In this document: positions 1 to 12,481 of the stretch, one piece after another
How positions within the stretch are numbered: the stretch's first letter is position 1
Layout: each line of letters starts with the position of its first letter
Assembly: GCA_964017185.1 (NCBI GenBank)
Contig: OZ024870.1
Coordinates: 59,064,812 to 59,128,811, forward strand
DNA: 64,000 nucleotides
Direction of reading: 5' to 3'
Origin: Rugalucina vietnamica
Taxonomy: Eukaryota; Mollusca; Bivalvia; Lucinida; Lucinidae
Position numbers and translations under genes: made by a program
Notes under the pieces: model-generated
The model's database searches: none
What the model saw: the letters and a program-made list of their open reading frames with translations, nothing else
Told to the model about the DNA's origin: nothing

Positions 1-1150
1 CTATTTAATACGAATACATGTAGTAATGATTTTATTAAAACACGGTAATGGGTATTCGGCATTAAATCGGCATCACGGTATTTCCATAACCATGCACGTG
101 CGTGCACTTATGTATCATTATAGAGATGTACCGTATATACCGTATCTGCCAACTACTGTTGCTACCACCCTATTTTCTTTATTTAGATCAGATCTTGATT
201 TCTGCAGAAAACAGGTTTCAGTTCGAAATTTGGCAGGACCCTATAATGATATGTATATGTAGCTGTCCTTGGAAATTTTTACTATCTCCATACTTATCAA
301 AGACTTAATAATGGTTATAAGTTCTATGCATTACAGATTTACCGCTATAAATGAAATGAATATATTTGACCTATCGGTACGGGCGTATAATTAATATTTA
401 TAACAATAAATATGTGCCGCAAGTCTTCGACGCTAATTAGGAATTATAGCTGTTTTAGTGCTCTGAAATAACATTAACTATTGTGAACAGTTATGAAAAT
501 ATGCTTGACAGTTATAAAATCAATTTCAAAAATAAATATCAATGATCGTGACAAGGACTTCAACGACAAAGTAGAGTAAAACTATTTTTTGTTTTGAATC
601 AGCATTCTCTGCAAACGTTATCATCCTCAGGCGTTGGCCATGTCCATATGTAATCTTCCTCCGGCGTTGGCGATCCCATTCCTTTTTCCACAAGGGGTCT
701 TTGGTGGCGAATAATATCTTAACGCTTCGTCAGAAATGAGTTTTGATTAAAATAGTTTGTACAGCGAATATGAGTTATAAATTATAGCGTAAATAGAGAA
801 TGAAAAGTTTTGACTTTAAAGAATTATTGACTTCTAAATCAATCAGGACAATCAAAACCACAAAATCGTGCATGTTTTCTTGAATTTTATATGTTCCAGA
901 CAATGTATTGTTACATTTTGAAAATTTTATATGGAAGCAAGACCATCTTACCACACTAACATATCATAACAAATACATTATCCCCATGCTCTATAAATTA
1001 TTTCATAGTTTTGCTGACAACCCTTTACACGCTGTTCCTCAGGCGTTGGCTATTGCCTCGGAGTTAGCTATTTCACTCCGGCGTTGGTCAAATATCGATA
1101 ATTGGCATGCAGAGTGTGTACAAGTGTTGCCATGATTACGCACAGAAGTG
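1..1150. other. No gene recognised
   Basis: AT-rich sequence with four scattered copies of a GGCGTTGGC word (near 630, 662, 1042 and 1079), which may mark an old repeat. Confidence 0.5.
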
Positions 1151-1159
1151 CAATAGATA

Positions 1160-1430
1160 GGGCTTTTTTTTTTTCTTTTTTTTTTGCTATATTTTGGCCA
1201 TTTCTGAACACAATTTTTAATTTTTAACTAGCGGCCCACGCGACAAACAAATTGATACTTTGCATACATGTACAATATGTCTGGATGATACTTCATCATA
1301 ATTATTTCATATTAAAAATTGTGGGCCGGTAGTTGAAATGTTCTTTAATAATGAAAAATATGCCTAAAAGGTGCAAAACGTGTTAATTTATTTGTTTTCT
1401 GAGCTTTGCCGTGGCAACGTTTACTATTTG

Positions 1431-1461
<31 letters not shown>

Positions 1462-1590
1462 TGTACTAGATTTTAAACGCAGGGACACATACCAGCTATT
1501 TGCAATGGTTTCTCATCACAAATCCAAAATTCATTTTTTACCAAAATCTGAGGCCGAAATCAGGCCTTTGTCCCCAGCAAAGGTATACAT
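1160..1590 (+). repeat. F-family repeat, degenerate partial copy
   Basis: It shares GGCCCACGCGACAAACAAAT, GGATGATACTTCATCATAAT, GGGCCGGTAGTTGAAAT and AAAATCTGAGGCCGAAATCA with the fuller copies at 19.1 and 29.0 kb. It is interrupted by a poly-A run at 1434-1460. Confidence 0.7.
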
Positions 1591-2208
1591 TGACGTAGGC
1601 CTGCGTAGAAAAAGAGTAGGACAGGAGCACAATCCAAAATGCTCAAGTACTGATGCCATATATACTGAGTACTGATGCAGATACTGTTTTATGCAATTAC
1701 TGTCCTTCATCTGTCGGAAACTGCCTTTTTTTTTCAAAATCACTTTTGGTAAAGGTTTCGAGAAATGTCACCATTCCAAAAGTCTTAAAAATGTTGTAGG
1801 CCCTATATTTTTACGCAAGTCTGCGTCGAGGGATTTTCGCTTAGACTATAAAATGCAAGGCATTCAAAGGTTCAAACACTTAAAACCATTCCACAGATTT
1901 GCTAGAATTTCAATTTTATAGTTCTTGAATTACCCCCCATGTATATGCAAAAGGCCTATCCAAGATAACTTCTGGGCATGATATTTTTACTAGTTAGTGA
2001 ACCGATTTTTTTTTCGGCACTTTTTTTAATTTTTACTTTTTGGATGAAAAAGGATGACAGGGTCATACTGTTCTGGAGCTATTTCAAGAAAGGGTGATTT
2101 TGAAAAGGTGGTGTCTCAGTGAAAGATGGTGTATTAACCCATATTTGACGAATGGATTCTCCCATCGTTATCATTTGGGTGAGTCCACTTTCATTTTAGG
2201 GGTGTTTG

Positions 2209-2432
2209 TAGCCTAGCCACTAGGCGTGAAAATGACAAATCTACAAACGTAAAAATCTTTTTATATAAAATGTACATCATATGGACATAATATGGGTCTT
2301 CTCCTCTGTCTCGATTTTTCTAGCCAAGATATGTACATCAGAAAATATTTCGTCCTTTAGCTTTCAAGAAACGAAAAATTGGATTTACAAAAAAGGGCAA
2401 AAAATTTATTTATCAGACTAGTAGCTAGTCTA
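2209..2432 (+). mobile_element. TAGCC-family element with perfect 9-bp target duplication
   Basis: This 224-bp element runs from TAGCCTAGCCACTAGGCG to TAGTAGCTAGTCTA, imperfect inverted termini. GGGTGTTTG stands on both sides (2200-2208 and 2433-2441). It interrupts an older repeat whose uninterrupted relative is at 49.4-49.6 kb. Confidence 0.85.
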
Positions 2433-2509
2433 GGGTGTTTGGAGTGATTTTTTTTTATCTCATTTTTCGATGAAATTTCTCTGTGCAAACAGATTAGCAC
2501 CAGATAGGA

Positions 2510-3033
2510 CAGCTGGGGATAATTCTCAAAAATGGAGACATTCTCTCAATCGGGAGACACTGCCATAGAGTGTAACTTGCATTTTGATCAATTTTCATAT
2601 GATTTGTTAAAATTTTGTCCCCCAATCGGGAGACAGGAAATGACCTAAATAAAAAGCTTCAGATTAAAGTTCGTACCTTCTGCATGAAAATTTATCGTAA
2701 AAGTAACCATGCTGAACAATAAAATCACCAAGAAAATACACATTTTTTTCCAAGTTTTCAATCTAGAGACTACACCCGGGTCTGTCCCACATCTCTGTAC
2801 TTAACACAACGGTGAATTTTCTTGATGCAACGGATTAAATTTAGGTCTTGATGGACTGGTGTCATCCCAACTGGTTTTAACATGCGCTTTTTTGTGGTAC
2901 AATGCGCGTTACAGTCTGAAAATTCCTAAAACATGACATTTTTTCATACTGTCTCCCGATGGGGAGAATGTCCCCCGAATCGGATACATGTTTGTCTCCA
3001 AAACGGGAGACATTCCCCCAATCGAGCGACACT

Positions 3034-3072
<39 letters not shown>

Positions 3073-3179
3073 TGGGGGGGGGGGGGGGTGCAGCTATTTT
3101 TAACATTACTTGTCTCCGAAAACAGAGACAGTCCCCCGATATGGAGATTGTCTCCGTATTTGAGAATTATCCCCAGCTG
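2510..3179. mobile_element. 670-bp inverted-repeat element with GGGAGACA-rich ends, 5-bp target duplication
   Basis: The left end CAGCTGGGGATAATTCTCAA matches the inverted right end (TTGAGAATTATCCCCAGCTG). Both sub-terminal regions carry repeated GGGAGACA or TGTCTCC words. TAGGA flanks both sides (2505-2509 and 3180-3184). A long T run followed by a G run lies at about 3037-3089. No coding capacity. Confidence 0.8.
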
Positions 3180-3293
3180 TAGGACGTCGCGTTCTCTTAT
3201 CTTTTTTATTCTTGTCATGTCGCGGCCTTTTCTGTTTTGTTTTCTTACGCTCTTCAAGACAATGCCACTGACAGTCTGTGTTGGAAAACATTT

Positions 3294-3504
3294 GAGCCGC
3301 GTCATGAGCGAACCGGATTTTTGCCTATGCAGTCAGTAACTGCGAAGCTGGTCACCGCCTTTTCTTTCGCGACACGGATAGTACAATTTCTCTTCTTCAA
3401 AATCCGAAATTTCAGGCTTTTAGCCTGCTTCTGTGACTGTACAGGTCGGTTTGTGTCAGGCCTGATCGGAAACCCCAAAGACCGGTTTTCTCGCGTCGCG
3501 GCTC
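3294..3504. repeat. GAGCCGCC-family palindromic element, copy 1
   Basis: It runs from GAGCCGCGTCATGAGCG to TCGCGTCGCGGCTC, with CAGGTCGGTTTGTGTCAGGC inside. The central palindrome is degenerate. Confidence 0.75.
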
Positions 3505-6500
3505 AGTCTGTGTTTGAAAACATTTCTCTTATTGCAGAGTGAAAGAAATGGGCGTTGTAATGGCAAACCCATTGTCTTTATTTACCGAGAGGTGTAAGTT
3601 TTCACAAACAACAATTGAAAGACAAGTGTTTCTACTTTTAAATGTTTGGCAGACCACCTATATACCAAAAGTTTAATCATTTTTGTATTTTTTTCCTTTG
3701 ATGAATGCAAAACATAGATTGCGGTTACACGGCACAACCTTTCATGCTACCATGTTTCTTCTAAAATGCATGATACGCTTTATGATGAAGAAACTGAATG
3801 TTTTATACACTGAGAGGAACTAGAAACTTAAGTGTAGTATGGAAAAATCACTGTTACTCTCTACGAAGAATGTTTTTATTTATTTATTTATTTATTTTTT
3901 GAATTTAATATCCGTATTGCTATATTTCTTTTTTCCCTTTTTCTAAATGTATCTTCTATGTCTACCGATTGCCCGTTGTTGCCTGAAATTGAAAGAATGA
4001 AAACATTGTGGTCTCTAGGAGCCAAACCGAAAAAAATCGTCCTGTCCCCCCCCCCCCCCCCCCCCACTTATGAAGAAAAATTCCATTGCTACCATGCATC
4101 AGACACAAATCTAGGGTGGCAGGGTGCTTAGAAAACCATGTTTTACTAAGTTACCTGTGGTCATTTTTTCATTATATACATGTAATGTATGTTACTAGAA
4201 TCGTAGAGATTCTGAATATTTCCACTTTTCGCCACGATTCATCACGATCCATCCCGATTTTTCTGACCATGAGAAATCGGCATGAGTCGTGGTGAATCGT
4301 AGAGAAAATCGTGAATGTGTAAACGGGGCTTTACCGCTGGACAGCAATAAAGTATAATAAAGCATTAAGTGAATAATATTAAAACTATTGATCCATTTTT
4401 ACATCGTAAGAAATTAGTGTTTTGTGTTCATATGCTTAAATATAATATAATTAAGACAATTTTGAAACAATTGGTCAGTCAGGCATATTACTTACGTTAC
4501 TTTTTTTTTTATACACAATGTACCTATTTTTAAGACAGCAACAGAAACAGTTGTGTTTTGGTGCATATGAATAATATATCCTGTTTGATTTTTTTAATCT
4601 AGGTATTAACGACTCTTTTTTTGTAAGAAAACTCACTACCGTTTTTAGAACACAATTCTGTAAGGAACATAAATAATTAACAAAAATCACACCATGTGCA
4701 TTATAAAACACTAGTTTAAACAAACACTGGGTTACAGGATAATAATTAAATTTTCATGTATTACTGGCCCTACCTATATGTACTACATTTTTGTCTGGTT
4801 CCAATATAATGTTTGCGATATAATGTTGGCCACAAGATAAAAATGTAAATTGCAATCAATTTGTTAAATAAATCTATCTAGAGATAGAACAGTACAATGG
4901 TAGCCTTATATATCAATCACACATCTCTACTTTAGATTGAAAAAAGAAAAAGGCAAATAGAGATGCTTATTTCAGCTGCCGTATAGAAAAAAATGTAGCA
5001 TACGTAACAAATCTGAACAGCAAAACTTTATTAATTGCACATTAAAAGATGACAAGAGTAATGTTTTTTTCTTGACTTTAACAAACAAAACAAGTATCGT
5101 GTGTTTCCACTGCATGATAATACGAGGTTTGCGGGTTACATAGATTACAAGCTGTTTACAGACTTATGACCACAGAGAACTTAGTAAAACCTGGTTTTCT
5201 AAGAACCTGATAAAATGCCCCTGACCACTGACAGTAACCAAGTAGGGGGGGGGGGGGGGGACAACCTTCAAAATAACCTATATCTCAGATTGGCTCCTAG
5301 ACCATTGAGGGCATCTCGAAAACTGTTCAAACGTACTATAACTAAAGCTTCTTGTTGTTGTGCATTTGACATAAAACAAGTCCTTTGGAATATAAAAGTG
5401 CATAAAATGTACCCCACAGTCTAGTCACATTTTTTATACTGACATATGCTATAATATTTTGCAAAAGGGCAAACTCATTGAACTGGACGTACTTATAACC
5501 CAGTAGTGACAGGAACGGTGGCTGAAACAGGAAGCCTTCAAGTTTACGGGCACAAATCTGTGCTGGATCCCAGTCCTAAGACTGGTCTGGTAACTGGGTT
5601 TGGATTTTCAATTTAATTTTACCAATTCCTCCTATACCTTCTATTCTGAAATTTGCTATGAAAGAACTGCTTTGCAGAATCATTTTCCTGGCACTAGACA
5701 AAGTTTTCCCTTAACAATGATGTATGGTACATCCAATTAGTGGAGAAAAGACATGAATATTTCACTCGAGAGAAAACTAAAACTTCTTCTGGTATTTCGA
5801 GACGGTGGGTGGGGTTATTTATTGGCAGAATCTGAAAATCGATACGTTTTCCTACAGAATTTATGTCAGGAGCCAGTTTTATGACAAAGATTGAAGAAAT
5901 GTCACAGTACTGTCTATCTCCATAGAAACTGGATCTGAAGTTTATCTTGAAGATCAGATCAACACAGTATAGCAAAAGTCCATCTATCGCGATTCAATGT
6001 CATGTCTGTAGTCTCTCTTGTTGCTAAAATTTCTTTGGCGATATAAAGGTGAAAATAAGCAATGCATTGGAACCGCAGCCGACCCAACACAGAATCTGAA
6101 GTCCACGTCTCTCGATCATTCGTGGTTTGAATCTTACATGATGAAGGGCAAGAGGCCCTTATGCATGAAATGCATCCATGGATTCTTTTTTTTTTTTTTT
6201 TCTTATCTCAGGAATTTCTCAAAGACTTTCCGAAATAAAGCTTTAAAGGCGACATCATACTCGTAGGTGTCAAGCTGTCATGTTATGAAGGCAAAAGTTG
6301 TCAGAAATGAACATCCATACCGAATATGACGGCGACCTACAGAGTGACGGCGACCTACAGATGCACATGGTGTGTGGCATTCTGAGAATATTCCTGCGCG
6401 TTGCTTGCATCATTGAAATCTGTCAAGTAGTCTTTAGGGTAAATATCGAGTAAATTGCAAGATTTATAACTCCATTATTTACATTCATGCCTCAATAAAT

Positions 6501-6771
6501 CACCAACGAAAACAAAAATGTTAAAACTTTAAAACGAGCTGCCAGATGCGATCTATACCGTGTATTTTCGACACCTACCAAGAAATGATGTATTATGCAG
6601 CTTGTTTTTATGGTTTGTTATTTATGCGCTTGAAGATATAGTACCGATTACGGCGTACTAATATTTTGCGCAGCGCACCTGTCCATCTCTGTCTGTCATG
6701 TGTCAAAACGAACTTCCGGTGATGCATTCGAACACCGCTGACGAGGAAATCAGCCATAAAATTTCGTTTTC
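3505..6771. other. No gene recognised
   Basis: AT-rich sequence with a C run (4046-4065), a G run near 5246, the fold-back at 4.2 kb and a doubled GACGGCGACCTACAG near 6328-6360. Open frames are short and carry no domain. Confidence 0.6.
4205..4335. repeat. Small fold-back repeat
   Basis: CACGATTCATCACGATCCAT near 4234 pairs imperfectly with ATGAGTCGTGGTGAATCGTA near 4281 around a short loop. The right side ends GTGTAAACGGGGCTTTACC. Confidence 0.5.
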
Positions 6772-6780
6772 GTCTGCTTC

Positions 6781-7782
6781 TAGCCTAGCCACTAGGCGTT
6801 AAAATGACAAATGTACAAATTTAAGGCAAAAATCTTTTTATATAAAATGTACATCATTTCGACATAATATGGATCTACTCCTCTGTCTCGATTTTAACGC
6901 CTAGTACCAAGCAAAATATTCCCCTTCCACTTCTGACGGGGTAATACTGAAGTAATCTGATCCCACCAATTAATGTCAGAACAACCTGCTAGTTGCTGAT
7001 CAGAGATAAGAATTTATGGCCAATTGTTTATACTGCAACTGATAACAAGCAAAGACTGGAACATAGAAACATATTTTTCTTTAAAAGCCGGTTCTGTATT
7101 TTCTGTTCATTTTTTGTGATATTAAGTTCATAGATGAGCCACTGCATCAGAAAACAACAATCTACATTATGCGAACCCAAAGGCGCAGATCAGCTACCTT
7201 CTTCTGTGACCGTACAGATTGGTCTGTGTGAGCTGGTCGGAAACCCAGATCGTTGTTTTTCTCGTGCGAAGGCTCAGATATATTTACATCTTTATTTTAA
7301 TTAAAACATTTAAACAAATATTATATTATTTGTTTTTCATGTAAAAGAGAAAAAAAAGCTTGATCTTAACCCTAAACCCTGACGCTTCACTCAATTTGAA
7401 TTTATGTAAATATTACCCTCAAACCTATTTATATTTAACAAAATTTAATGCTGCTAATTCCTGGGTAACTGAAGAAAAAACGTTTGTGGTTTTCCTCTTT
7501 GAGCTGCATGGCATCACCTGTAGGCCATTAAAACTCAGATAAATAAACAAATTGGAGTTGGTGGGTGTAATCAGATTATGTGGGCCATTTTGAGGCTAAT
7601 AAATGTCAATCACAGCAGAAATACCTCTCAGAGCATTTTCGGAGAAGACTAGTCTGATAAATCTAGCAAAGATATGTACATCAGAAAATATCTGGTGCTC
7701 TAGCTTTCAAGAAAAGAAAATTTAAATTTACAAAAAATGGTCAAAAAACAACAACTTATTTATCAGACTAGTAGCTAGTCTA
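6781..7782 (+). mobile_element. Long (1.0-kb) TAGCC-family member with 9-bp target duplication and a nested insert
   Basis: The left half (6781-6898) and right half (about 7660-7782) match the 224-bp copy at 2209. About 760 bp of other sequence lies between, beginning AACGCCTAGT and ending ACTAGTCTGATAAA, words that resemble the family's own ends. GTCTGCTTC flanks both sides exactly (6772-6780 and 7783-7791). A deleted GAGCCGCC-family copy sits within (7136-7275). No transposase was recognised in the interior. Confidence 0.78.
7136..7275. repeat. GAGCCGCC-family element, copy 2, internally deleted
   Basis: GAGCCACTGC...GGCGCAGATCAGC is followed directly by the right half ending GCGAAGGCTC. 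The central palindrome is lost. It lies inside the 1.0-kb TAGCC-family element. Confidence 0.7.
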
Positions 7783-8019
7783 GTCTGCTTCAAGACTTCA
7801 GATTTTTACAAGAACAATATTTATCTTTATTTCGACACCCGATTCTTTGATACTGATACAATCGACACGATTTTGATATGCAGCTTGTATTTAATTCAGA
7901 TGAGAAAAAAAATCAAATGAAGCTGGAGAAAAAATGGTAAGTACAATAACATGTTCATTAGTATATTTTATGTCATTGTTACCAAACTGATTAAAATGGC
8001 ACATAGCCTAATTAAAGTC

Positions 8020-8580
8020 TGTGCCCTACCGTCTGATAATGGTTTTTCGCAGATATTTTGCATCTGCTTACATGTAGACGAAATATTTTCGTGGCACAAT
8101 GCAGCAATTAGTTTGTCGCAAAATGTGCTGCAAAAATTTAAAAAACCGGTTAATAAATAAAAAAAAAAAAAAGTTCTGGTCAAAAACATTTTGGAATAGG
8201 GATGTTTTGTACAAAAATCTCATGAAAGGGAGGTTTTCCCGCAAAAATTTGAAATTCTTGGTATTTCATTATGATTGCTCAAAATCATTATGGAATGACA
8301 CAAATGACTTACCAGAGACAATTTCTTCATGACCGAGTAAAATTTTTCGAAAAATACCAATTTTCATGATCATGGATTATCTCCCTTGCCAATGCAATGT
8401 CCCTATTCAAAATTCATTTTGGCCATTAAAACTTTATTCGTTAACCGATTTTCAAAATTTTTGCAGGTCCTATTAAGACAAACTGAGATCAAGCTTTTGA
8501 CATGAAAATAACTTTTATATCGTCCATCACACAAAACTTTTCTGCGAAAAATCATTATCAGAGGCAAGTTTTTAGACTTT
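8020..8580. repeat. G-family fold-back element
   Basis: CGTCTGATAATGGTTTTTCG at the left pairs with the inverted CTCTGATAATGATTTTTCGC at the right. Inner arms pair around TTTTGGAATAGGGA and TCCCTATTCAAAATTCATTTTGG. Open frames here are weak and not credible genes. Confidence 0.68.
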
Positions 8581-9815
8581 AATAGTAGAAGAAATAGAGT
8601 ATTCATGAATGTGTTATTTTTAAACCAGAATTAAAATTAAAAATGACCAAAATGCCAGTTTCCATTTTACTAGGGATGACTCTGTTATCTTGATTTTTTT
8701 TAAAGCCAGGAATGGGGAAAAAATAAAAATGACCCAAAATACCAGTTTAAATTTCTTCGGGTTGGCTGTGTAATTGCGAAATTGGGCCTAACCTGGTTCC
8801 CTGCGTCCATGAAGTCAATTTTGTGTCCCGGAATCCGGGATTTTGTGATTATATTAGTACATGAATACAGATCGCGGTCAGTTCCACTAATTGCTAGGGC
8901 CTTTTCAGGAGCTGAATACACGCGTATGCCTATCAAGTAACCTGCGGCACTTTCTATATATCAGATTGCTCCGTTTCTAATTTGTTCAAGACATGTTTTT
9001 TTTTCTTTTGTTTTCTTCCAGACTGAAACAACATAGAAGGAACACATATATATTGCAACTGCCATCGAGTAGATGTGCATGCAAGAAGAGCGAGAAACAT
9101 TCTCCATTGCCTCATGTTGTAAGAAATGCCTTCCATCAAAGTCAGGTAGTAAAAATATCGGGACAGTTATAGCTCAGCGTGAATTTGGCAAGTAACAAAT
9201 CACTGATAGATTTTTGATTTACAACTTGCCCTCTTAGATAAGGGAACTCAAACCGTGCTTAAACCGTCGAAACTGATCAATAAGACGGTGGTTAATTAGA
9301 TATTTTCAGCCTCTCATTTTTGTTTAATATTTTACAGTTACTTCCAGGAAAGAATAAAAGGTTCCGTTAAAGCCATCGTTAATGTAAATGTTGTATTAGA
9401 GCGAACATTGACTAAAAACTGCACGAAGTTATAGCTTTCCTATCTAACGGCTTTAACCCCGTCTCCATTCCGATAAACCTTCATGGTCTATCCCGGTTTT
9501 TAGTATATACAAAGCAATACCTTTCATGCCTTTATAAATTTAGATATACTAATATGATATGTACTTTAACAAAAACTGAGTTGTAAATATAATCCATCAA
9601 CACTTACCATTACAGTACAATACAGCACAGACCAAACTCGGGGAAGTAAGAAAGCACGAAAATATCTTGTTGACAGAACAAATGGAGGGCATTGATTTAC
9701 CCACTAAACCATTTTTTGCTGCCCAAGAGTTCTGGACCAAACACATCGCTTATTGCAGATGGAGACACTACTGAGCCATGACAAGGAAACGCTTGTTTCA
9801 CGTATAACAGTTTAT
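8581..9815. other. No gene recognised
   Basis: Unique-looking AT-rich sequence apart from a doubled AAAAATGACC-AAAAT-CCAGTTT phrase (near 8639 and 8726). Confidence 0.5.
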
Positions 9816-10032
9816 CTGGGCCCAGTTGTTCAAATTTTCATTAGCTTAACGTTGTCGTTACGCCCTCAATATGTCGACCTCTAAAGCAAATACACTGTTA
9901 TTTTTTGGTTGAAAAAATGTGAGAATCCTTTGCAATTTACATTATTTATTTTTTCAACAAAAAGTAACAGTGCACTCGTAATATTGCTATTTGAAATTTT
10001 ACTAACGACATAATTTTGAACAACTGGGCTCA
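9816..10032. mobile_element. 217-bp inverted-repeat element (MITE)
   Basis: CTGGGCCCAGTTGTTCAAA at the left mirrors TTTTGAACAACTGGGCTCAG at the right. Inner parts also pair (ACACTGTTATTTTTTGGTTG with its inverted relative near 9952), so the whole unit can fold on itself. Confidence 0.8.
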
Positions 10033-10712
10033 GTTTGGCATGATTCAGAGTTAGTAGTAATGTAGAATTTCGCATAATTCTCATCGTCATTTTTGAATAT
10101 ACGAGTATTCTGCAGGCTCCTCACCGCTGTGTGACGACACACAGTATTCAGAATAATGGAGAGTTGTTTCAGAATGGGATCAAACAAGACAAAAATTGTT
10201 ATGCCAGCGACAAAATTCACTGAAATATACTTTGCAAACAAAAGCAAAGGTGTTGACATATGCTCCGGATGATTTCTTTTATGCAGAGGACATGGGAAGC
10301 TTAAAAGCCTACCGGATGCTGTGATGGTGTTGAGATGTATGTGAGGCCTCAAATAACTATAAGTCACGTCAACTGTTTCTACAAAGTTGTAATATTTTAG
10401 AAAACTGTATTGATCAAAAGACAATATTCAGGGCACAGTGGTCACACAGAAGGCGTGAATTCAGGGCGTGCATACGCTTGAATGGTAGCAAAACTAATCG
10501 AACGACCCAAATGGGCGACATCCAAATAAAGATTTCTATGGGAAAGTGCTTATAATGAAGTTTGAAGAATCGCTACAAAGACACCCCAAAGCTTCAATGA
10601 CTTGTGTATCCTAACAAAGTCCTTGGAACATACTGCATGATGTCGCGGAATATAGATCAATATGGGATAGCCTCATAAAAACAGGAGCAGCTATGAGGAA
10701 AAGAGAATAGGT
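10033..10712. other. No gene recognised
   Basis: No domain, repeat or RNA gene seen. Open frames are short and lack recognisable products. Confidence 0.45.
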
Positions 10713-10925
10713 CATCAGGAAAACATGTCCGTGTATCAGGTAATATATACCCCCTTATAATCCACTTTTATATAGCAAAACCTGGGGTATTTTCAGGGGT
10801 ACATAGATTGTGGGTTCTCGTTAGAACTGCCTCAGTTTAAAAAATGGAAAATATCAAAAATTTTCTTTTGAAATTTTCATTTTTTTTTTATTTGAAAATA
10901 TCATGCATGTGCGTGTTTTCGTAAT
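10713..10925 (-). repeat. B-family palindromic element, partial
   Basis: It starts CATCAGGAAAACATGTCCGT and ends GTGTTTTCGTAATG. The central hairpin is reduced to one arm (ATTGTGGGTTCTCGTTAGAA). Confidence 0.75.
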
Positions 10926-11617
10926 GTGAAGCTGAAAGACAACCACTGTGTGACAGCTGTATGTACTGCTGCTACCATCTCTTCATCCCTAAAAACAAGT
11001 ATAACTCGTAAAAGTTTCATCTCTGTTAATGGGAGTGCAGTGCTGCCATCAGTTGACCTAGAACTACAAGCTGTACAATATAGACAACTTCTTGCAGAAA
11101 TGGTATTGTCAGAAATCCAGAGGCTGCATGTAAAATTATTTACACTGTACATATATGGTACCAGAAATAAACACAACCCAGTTAGATTTAATTTTTTTCA
11201 TATATACTTTTATTCACATGAGACAAACATAATAAATCTGGACAATGCTGATGAGAGTCGTTTTCACCGATTGTTCTAAACTAGTAGGAAGATGTCACCA
11301 TGAATGATGACTGGACACCATGCTTACACCTGCACGTACGCTGACACTGAAAGTTCACTGGACCAAGTTGTGCTGTTCTGAAAGTTCATTGGAACAAGCT
11401 GTGCAGTACTGAAGAGTGGCTTTGGATCGTTCGCACAATTTGACAGTATACTGTGATTCCTTTCAGATCACCTTCATACATTTTCAGGTAAAATACAATT
11501 TCACAACATTTTAATGTAAAGACAACATTTCCTTGAGTATAAACCTAGCCAACGTGAACTGCGAATTAAATAATAAATAATATAATTGTGAATTGTGCAT
11601 TCAATGTTTGAATGTCT

Positions 11618-11990
11618 CACTGGGTGCTTCCTTCGTACCGATATAAAAAGGTTTTGTTTGACTTTTACCATAGGTCCCGATAGGATTTGGTTTTGTTTGA
11701 TTCCGGTATAAGATTTTTTTCTACAATAATGCCTAGAAGTTGGTCAAAGATTTGATTTGATTCTTATTCATGACGTCAATGAAAGAATTTCAAGTCATAA
11801 TATGGTGTTTTCAATGCAATTTTATAGTAAGATTCCTTTTGATTCGTTAAAATGTGAAGTAAATTAAAAAAATTACGTTATTATCGACTCTGTTTTGTTG
11901 AGGTTTACTGTGTTAAAGAAGTAGAACAAAATTCGTTACCAAAAAGTCAAACAAAACCTTTTTATATCGGGACCAAGGAAGCACCCAGTG
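11618..11990. mobile_element. 373-bp MITE with perfect 5-bp target duplication
   Basis: CACTGGGTGCTTCCTTCGTA then CCGATATAAAAAGGTTTTGT is inverted at the right end with two or three differences over about 50 bp. TGTCT flanks both sides (11613-11617 and 11991-11995). It lies downstream of gene A. Confidence 0.85.
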
Positions 11991-12075
11991 TGTCTGCTAA
12001 TGTGCGTTGCACCTTCCTCCTCTAAGGTACATGTAAGGTATTTAAAGGAGAGTGTTTTAGTTTTGTGTTGCTTCC

Positions 12076-12317
12076 CATAACGAAAACGTATCCATGCAAT
12101 ATACAGAGAAAATGAAAATTTCATGGAAAAAAATGATATTTTCAATATTTATGCTCAAAACATTAATTGTGGGTACACGTTAGTCTAACGAGTACACACA
12201 ATCTATGTTTTGGATCAAAATTAAGAAAAATTGGTATACCCCTGTAAACCCCAGTTTTTGCTATATAAAAGTGAGGTTTAAGGGGGTATATATTACACGG
12301 ACATGTTTTCCTGATGC
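12076..12317 (+). repeat. B-family element, centre deleted
   Basis: It runs from CATAACGAAAACGTATCCAT to ACACGGACATGTTTTCCTGA. The GAGGCGGTTC hairpin core is missing. It sits in the probable 3' UTR or just downstream of gene A. Confidence 0.78.
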
Positions 12318-12481
12318 AACAGTTGGAGATCACCATAAACGTGATGATTATCATTAAATGATAGCACAAAGTTTCTTTCAGCCGGAGCACATGGTCAATC
12401 TTTTCAAGAACTGCTACGCCTCTGACACAAATAGTTTCTTGCTAGAGTGTAACCACCAACCCTGTATACCATGGACATGTT

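Larger units (their letters stand above)
2145..3260 (+). repeat. Older dispersed repeat D, broken into three pieces by two insertions
   Basis: Pieces 2145-2208, 2433-2509 and 3180 onward line up in order with the reverse complement of 49388-49568: GACGAATGGATTCTCCCATC, then GAAATTTCTCTGTGCAAACA, then GACGTCGCGTTCT. The gaps are the 224-bp TAGCC element and the 670-bp element at 2510-3179. Confidence 0.75.

Noticed and set aside
2877-3305. 142-codon minus-strand frame
   Set aside because: It crosses a poly-T/poly-G tract and the right half of a 670-bp inverted-repeat element; the lysine and proline runs are simple sequence.
10926-11279. 117-codon plus-strand frame
   Set aside because: No recognisable domain, no splice context and no conserved relative visible; overlaps an opposite-strand frame of equal quality.
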